Assembly: GCA_943323705.2 (NCBI GenBank)
Contig: CALPIT020000137.1
Location: 1 to 7,031 of the forward strand
Reading direction: 5' to 3'
Length of the DNA: 7,031 bases
Source of the DNA: Streptomyces griseus
Lineage (GTDB): Bacteria; Bacteroidota; Bacteroidia; Chitinophagales; Chitinophagaceae
The notes beneath the pieces were generated by a model. The model had not been told where the DNA came from. It saw only the letters and a list, made by a program, of their open reading frames with translations, and made no database searches. Of this stretch, positions 5,405-7,031 are shown piece after piece. The position numbers were made by a program, and so were the translations under genes. Position 1 is the first letter of the stretch. Each line of letters opens with the position of its first letter.

Positions 5405-6502
5405 ATGAACACTAATCTAATGGAGTCCTTTGCTGATGTACTTACAGCTCCTAAGTATTTACCTTGTATCTCGCTGATCATGCCATTTGATCCAAAAATG
5501 GGTTTGAAAAAAGAGTTGGGCTACAAACTTAAAATTGCTGTTGATAAAATAGAGAAAGAAATAGAAACAAATTATCCAGAAGAAAAATCGTTTTCTGTAA
5601 TTAAAAAACTTCAAAAAGTAATTCAGGAATTAAATTACAATACACATAAAAAAAGTATAGCCATATTCGTGAGTCCGTTGATAGAAAAAGTTTATTACCT
5701 CGATATGCCGGTTGAAGAAAAAATTATCATTGATGAATCTTTTGAAATAAGAGATTTGGTTTACAGCAAAAAAGAAATACACAAATATTTGCTTGCAGTG
5801 TTAAGCAGCAAATGGACGAAAATATATTTAGGCAACACCACTCATTTTATCAGAATCACTTCCAATGTTCCAGATAATATTGAGGCTTACAAAAACGACA
5901 TCGGCGAAAAAATTGCTAATTTTTCAGATGAAAATAAAAGAAAAGAAATTTTGCTGAATAAATTCTTGATGCATACAGATAATGGACTCACCCTGTTGTT
6001 AAATGCGTATAAGCTTCCGTTGTTTGTTATGGGTACGGCAAAAACAATTGGTCACTTTAAAGCATTGTCACATAATATCAAACAAGTCATTGATTACATT
6101 CCAGGTAATTTTGAAGAAAGCACTGAAGCAGAGTTTCATAAAATCATGACACCCTATTTACAAAACTGGAAAATTGTACAACAGAAAAAAATCATGAATC
6201 AAATAGATGAAGCCATGGGTTGTAAAAAATTGGCATTTGGTATTAACAATGTTTGGAAAGCTGCAGGTGAGAAAAGAGGCAGACTTCTTGTAGTTGAAAA
6301 GAATTTTATTTTCCCGGCTCAACATGGATCTTCGCCTGATATAATTTATAAAAACGAAGATATTGTTCAAAAAGCTTTTTACATTAAAGATGCAGTTGAT
6401 GATATTATTGAAAAGGTGTTAGCAAGTGGAGGAGATGTGGAATTTGTAGATGAAGGGGTACTAAAGGATTTTAGTAAAATTGCGTTGATTGAATATTTTT
6501 AA
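5405..6502 (+). CDS. baeRF-like protein (bacterial relative of archaeo-eukaryotic release factor eRF1)
   Basis: A 365-residue cytoplasmic protein that resembles the baeRF families. These are bacterial homologues of eRF1/Pelota-type factors and are thought to act on ribosomes in rescue, hibernation or stress. Residues about 15-150 form an N-terminal alpha/beta region (YLPCISLIMPFDP at 18-30, KSIAIFVSP at 83-91, HKYLLAVLSSKWTKIYLG at 126-143). Residues 180-270 are mostly helical (EILLNKFLMH, ILQN-type helices, QQKKIMNQIDEAMG). The C-terminal 100 residues look like the L7Ae-like third domain: GRLLVVEKN at 292-300, DDIIEKVLASGGDVEFVD at 332-349 and a final KIALIEYF, matching the usual pattern of a helix, then GAxVxxV, then a closing Ile-x-x-F strand. 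No GGQ loop, the peptide-release motif, is present anywhere. It starts 68 nt after thioredoxin, and its TAA overlaps the stop codon of the converging Smr gene. Confidence 0.75.
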   Translation: MNTNLMESFADVLTAPKYLPCISLIMPFDPKMGLKKELGYKLKIAVDKIEKEIETNYPEEKSFSVIKKLQKVIQELNYNTHKKSIAIFVSPLIEKVYYLDMPVEEKIIIDESFEIRDLVYSKKEIHKYLLAVLSSKWTKIYLGNTTHFIRITSNVPDNIEAYKNDIGEKIANFSDENKRKEILLNKFLMHTDNGLTLLLNAYKLPLFVMGTAKTIGHFKALSHNIKQVIDYIPGNFEESTEAEFHKIMTPYLQNWKIVQQKKIMNQIDEAMGCKKLAFGINNVWKAAGEKRGRLLVVEKNFIFPAQHGSSPDIIYKNEDIVQKAFYIKDAVDDIIEKVLASGGDVEFVDEGVLKDFSKIALIEYF

Positions 6503-6753
6503 AATTTGAAGTAAACGAATAATCTTCCAAAATTTTTACTGTCATTTTCTATTCGGTGATAAAGCGGCTTGATATGTGGCATTTGAAGAAATCTTTCGAC
6601 TTTTTTTCTGAGTTGTCCGCTTCCTTTGCCTGGAATAATTTCAACTTCACGAATGCGTTTGTCTATGGCATCTTCAAATGCTTGTTGTAGCGCCTGGTCA
6701 ATGGCTTTACTGTTGTTGTATATATCGTGAAGATCTAATTTAATTCTGCCCAT
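6499..6753 (-). CDS. Smr-domain protein (small MutS-related)
   Basis: An 84-residue protein consisting of almost only an Smr domain. The two signatures are visible: LDLHDI at residues 6-11 and IIPGKGSGQLRKKV at 39-52, with the closing NFGRLFVYF at 74-82 matching the usual N-x-G-x-x-x-V strand. Smr domains are nucleic-acid endonucleases or binders; some stand-alone members act on RNA or stalled ribosomes (the SmrB/Cue2 type), others on DNA. The HGxG-type loop reads GKGSG, normal for this family. It begins 7 nt after the stop of the cvfB-like gene and is surely co-transcribed with it, which favours an RNA- or translation-related role. Its TAA lies within a TTAA shared with the convergent baeRF-like gene, and there is no terminator between them. 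Confidence 0.9.
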   Translation of the reverse strand: MGRIKLDLHDIYNNSKAIDQALQQAFEDAIDKRIREVEIIPGKGSGQLRKKVERFLQMPHIKPLYHRIENDSKNFGRLFVYFKF

Positions 6754-6760
6754 GATAAAA

Positions 6761-7031
6761 TCATTTATTCAATTCAATTCCATTTTCGCCAATTGAAATG
6801 AGTTTTTGTTTGTACAAATTTCCGATGGTCATTTTAAATGTCTTCTTACTCATTTGAAAAAATTCATAAATATCATCAGGATTTGATTTGTCGTTAAATG
6901 GCAATTGTCCATTGTTTTCATTTAGCAATCTTAATATTTTCCCTGTTTCGTCTTCAACTCTTTTATAACCCACTTTGCCAGCTGCTACATCTATTTTATT
7001 TTCTTTAGGATATATCTTTTTGATAAAACCA
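6761..7031 (-). CDS. CvfB/YitL-type S1 RNA-binding protein, C-terminal part, cut by the right window edge
   Basis: The last 89 codons of a leftward gene whose start lies beyond 7031; the frame stays open to the edge (GFIKKIYPKENKIDVAAG directly precedes GYKRVEDETGKIL). It matches the C-terminus of the CvfB/YitL family: a short tail of an S1-like beta barrel, then a winged-helix domain with LPFNDKSNPDDIYEFFQMSK and TIGNLYKQKLI, ending in GIELNK. Family members carry several S1 domains plus this winged helix and bind RNA; in Staphylococcus CvfB influences virulence-gene expression. A GTG at 6973 could be mistaken for the start, but the homologous sequence upstream of it shows that it is internal. 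The stop is TGA. The smr gene follows 7 nt downstream. Confidence 0.88.
   Translation of the reverse strand, partial: GFIKKIYPKENKIDVAAGKVGYKRVEDETGKILRLLNENNGQLPFNDKSNPDDIYEFFQMSKKTFKMTIGNLYKQKLISIGENGIELNK

Noticed and set aside
6158..6370. Open frame of 70 codons antisense to the baeRF-like gene
   Set aside because: It lies wholly inside a well-supported coding region and has no domain signature.
6761..6973. A complete 70-residue gene starting at GTG 6973
   Set aside because: The frame continues open to the window edge and the upstream residues match the CvfB/YitL family, so the GTG is an internal valine.

Overview
This window looks like a chromosomal segment of a low-GC member of the Bacteroidetes, most likely near the Chitinophagaceae/Sphingobacteriia. 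This is inferred from three things: A/T-rich leaders before the start codons with no clear Shine-Dalgarno sequence, the protein families present, and several small proteins whose style I associate with that phylum. I see no rRNA, tRNA, CRISPR array, insertion sequence, integrase or phage gene.

Layout. Positions 1-1221 (minus strand) hold an Hsp20 small heat-shock protein followed 11 nt later by the first 256 codons of an alpha-glucan (glycogen) phosphorylase that runs off the left edge. Positions 1368-1766 (plus) encode a coiled-coil protein of unknown function. Positions 1767-1993 are non-coding, between convergent genes. They hold two different arrays of 9-bp repeats and a strong intrinsic terminator for the minus-strand gene to the right. 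Positions 1994-3394 (minus) hold a three-BON-domain protein and a DUF892 (YciE/YciF) ferritin-like protein, with a weaker terminator between them. Positions 3450-5336 (plus) are a tight run of five genes: a very acidic 62-residue protein, a YbhB/PEBP (Raf kinase inhibitor-like) protein, a four-helix membrane protein, a 136-residue protein of unknown function and a short thioredoxin. After 68 nt comes a 365-residue protein resembling the bacterial archaeo-eukaryotic release factor-like (baeRF) families. Positions 6499-7031 (minus) hold an Smr-domain protein and, upstream of it, the C-terminal end of a CvfB/YitL-type S1 RNA-binding protein that runs off the right edge. The stop codons of the baeRF-like and Smr genes overlap in a shared TTAA.

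How it fits together. Most of the genes up to 6502 belong to families repeatedly linked to general stress or stationary-phase survival: chaperone, glycogen mobilisation, BON and DUF892 proteins, PEBP-like protein, thioredoxin and a ribosome-associated release-factor relative. I read the segment as a chromosomal stress-survival cluster arranged in several short transcription units. The last two genes (cvfB-like and smr) look like a separate RNA/translation-related housekeeping unit. The least explained items are the paired 9-mer repeat arrays, the two unknown genes next to thioredoxin, and a DUF892 protein that has lost several acidic residues usual in its family.
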